IMG/VR virus record: IMGVR_UViG_3300008113_010061
Location: 1 to 60,327 of that record
Origin: a virus
DNA length: 60,327 bases
Reading direction: 5' to 3' (one strand)
Below the pieces are notes generated by a model, which made no database searches, was not told where the DNA came from, and saw only the letters and a list, made by a program, of their open reading frames with translations. This document shows positions 60,106-60,327 of this stretch, piece after piece (the stretch's first letter is position 1; each line of letters begins with the position of its first letter). The position numbers and the translations under genes were made by a program.

Positions 60106-60327
60106 ATGTCACTAGAAACCAAAATCCGCGAGCTGATGGAGCAAAAGAAAGCCAAGGCGCTTAATGAAGCCGCAGCTGGCAAGAGCGACGATGGCGAAGG
60201 CATGAACTCGCACATGCAGGGCGACAGTCAAAAGGCAACCTACACTGAGATTGATCCTCACAGTGGTCAGGCCATTGTCAAGACTGACGACAGCATCAAG
60301 AAGCCAGCCGGCGAAACCAGCAATCCA
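60106..60327 (+). CDS. gp22: gp22-like prohead scaffold protein, N-terminal part (3' end outside the window)
   Basis: The first 74 residues are visible (MSLETKIRELMEQKKAKALNE; a very charged helix followed by a polar stretch with GEGMNSHMQGDSQ). Place, directly after the gp21 protease and its own late promoter, and composition fit the main scaffold gp22, which fills the prohead and is digested by gp21. Good ribosome-binding site. Confidence 0.75.
   Translation, partial: MSLETKIRELMEQKKAKALNEAAAGKSDDGEGMNSHMQGDSQKATYTEIDPHSGQAIVKTDDSIKKPAGETSNP

Overview
The window is a piece of the genome of a T4-like myovirus (class Caudoviricetes). Nearly every virion and tail-assembly gene follows the T4, cyanophage and pelagiphage plan, and T4-type late promoters (TATAAATA) precede several gene blocks. 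The host is not named by the sequence. A 24-residue PqqA-like peptide, a phosphate-selective outer-membrane porin and a two-piece tmRNA point to a Gram-negative aquatic proteobacterium. PQQ is the cofactor of methanol and other alcohol dehydrogenases, so a methylotroph is an attractive guess; this is inference.

Region 1 (1-6290), accessory genes: the end of a rubrerythrin; two unknown proteins; a circularly permuted (two-piece) tmRNA with tag ANDESYALAA; pstS followed by an OprP/OprO-type porin; pqqA behind a long hairpin; a conserved small phage protein; a SleB-type cell-wall hydrolase; and a glycosyltransferase-like protein. Host sigma70-like promoters sit right at two stop codons.

Region 2 (6287-8590), replication and late transcription: gp33 (reading frame broken in the middle), gp59 helicase loader, two small proteins and gp32, closed by a UUCG terminator that lies inside the convergent gene.

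Region 3 (14000-8530, minus strand), tail and head completion: gp4 nuclease, gp2-like DNA end protector, gp54, gp26, a gp51-like ORF apparently made by -1 frameshifting on U_UUU_UUC, a three-helix holin, and a long helical protein that may be the tape measure.

Region 4 (14032-48278, plus strand), baseplate and adhesins: gp48, gp53, gp27-like hub, a gp5 spike carrying two different cell-wall-cutting domains, PAAR tip, gp25, gp6, a very large gp7 (1953 aa), gp8, a 2670-aa DUF4815-type protein and a run of fibre-like genes. The fibre genes share modules, contain direct repeats, and one is split by a frame change exactly at the end of a repeat.

Region 5 (48288-60327), neck, packaging and head: gp13, gp14, gp15, an inserted fibre gene, gp16, gp17, gp18, gp19, gp20, three small proteins, gp21 protease and the start of gp22. 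Together these genes build and fill the virion, while region 1 appears to support phosphate supply, oxidant defence, ribosome rescue and possibly PQQ-dependent oxidation in the infected cell.
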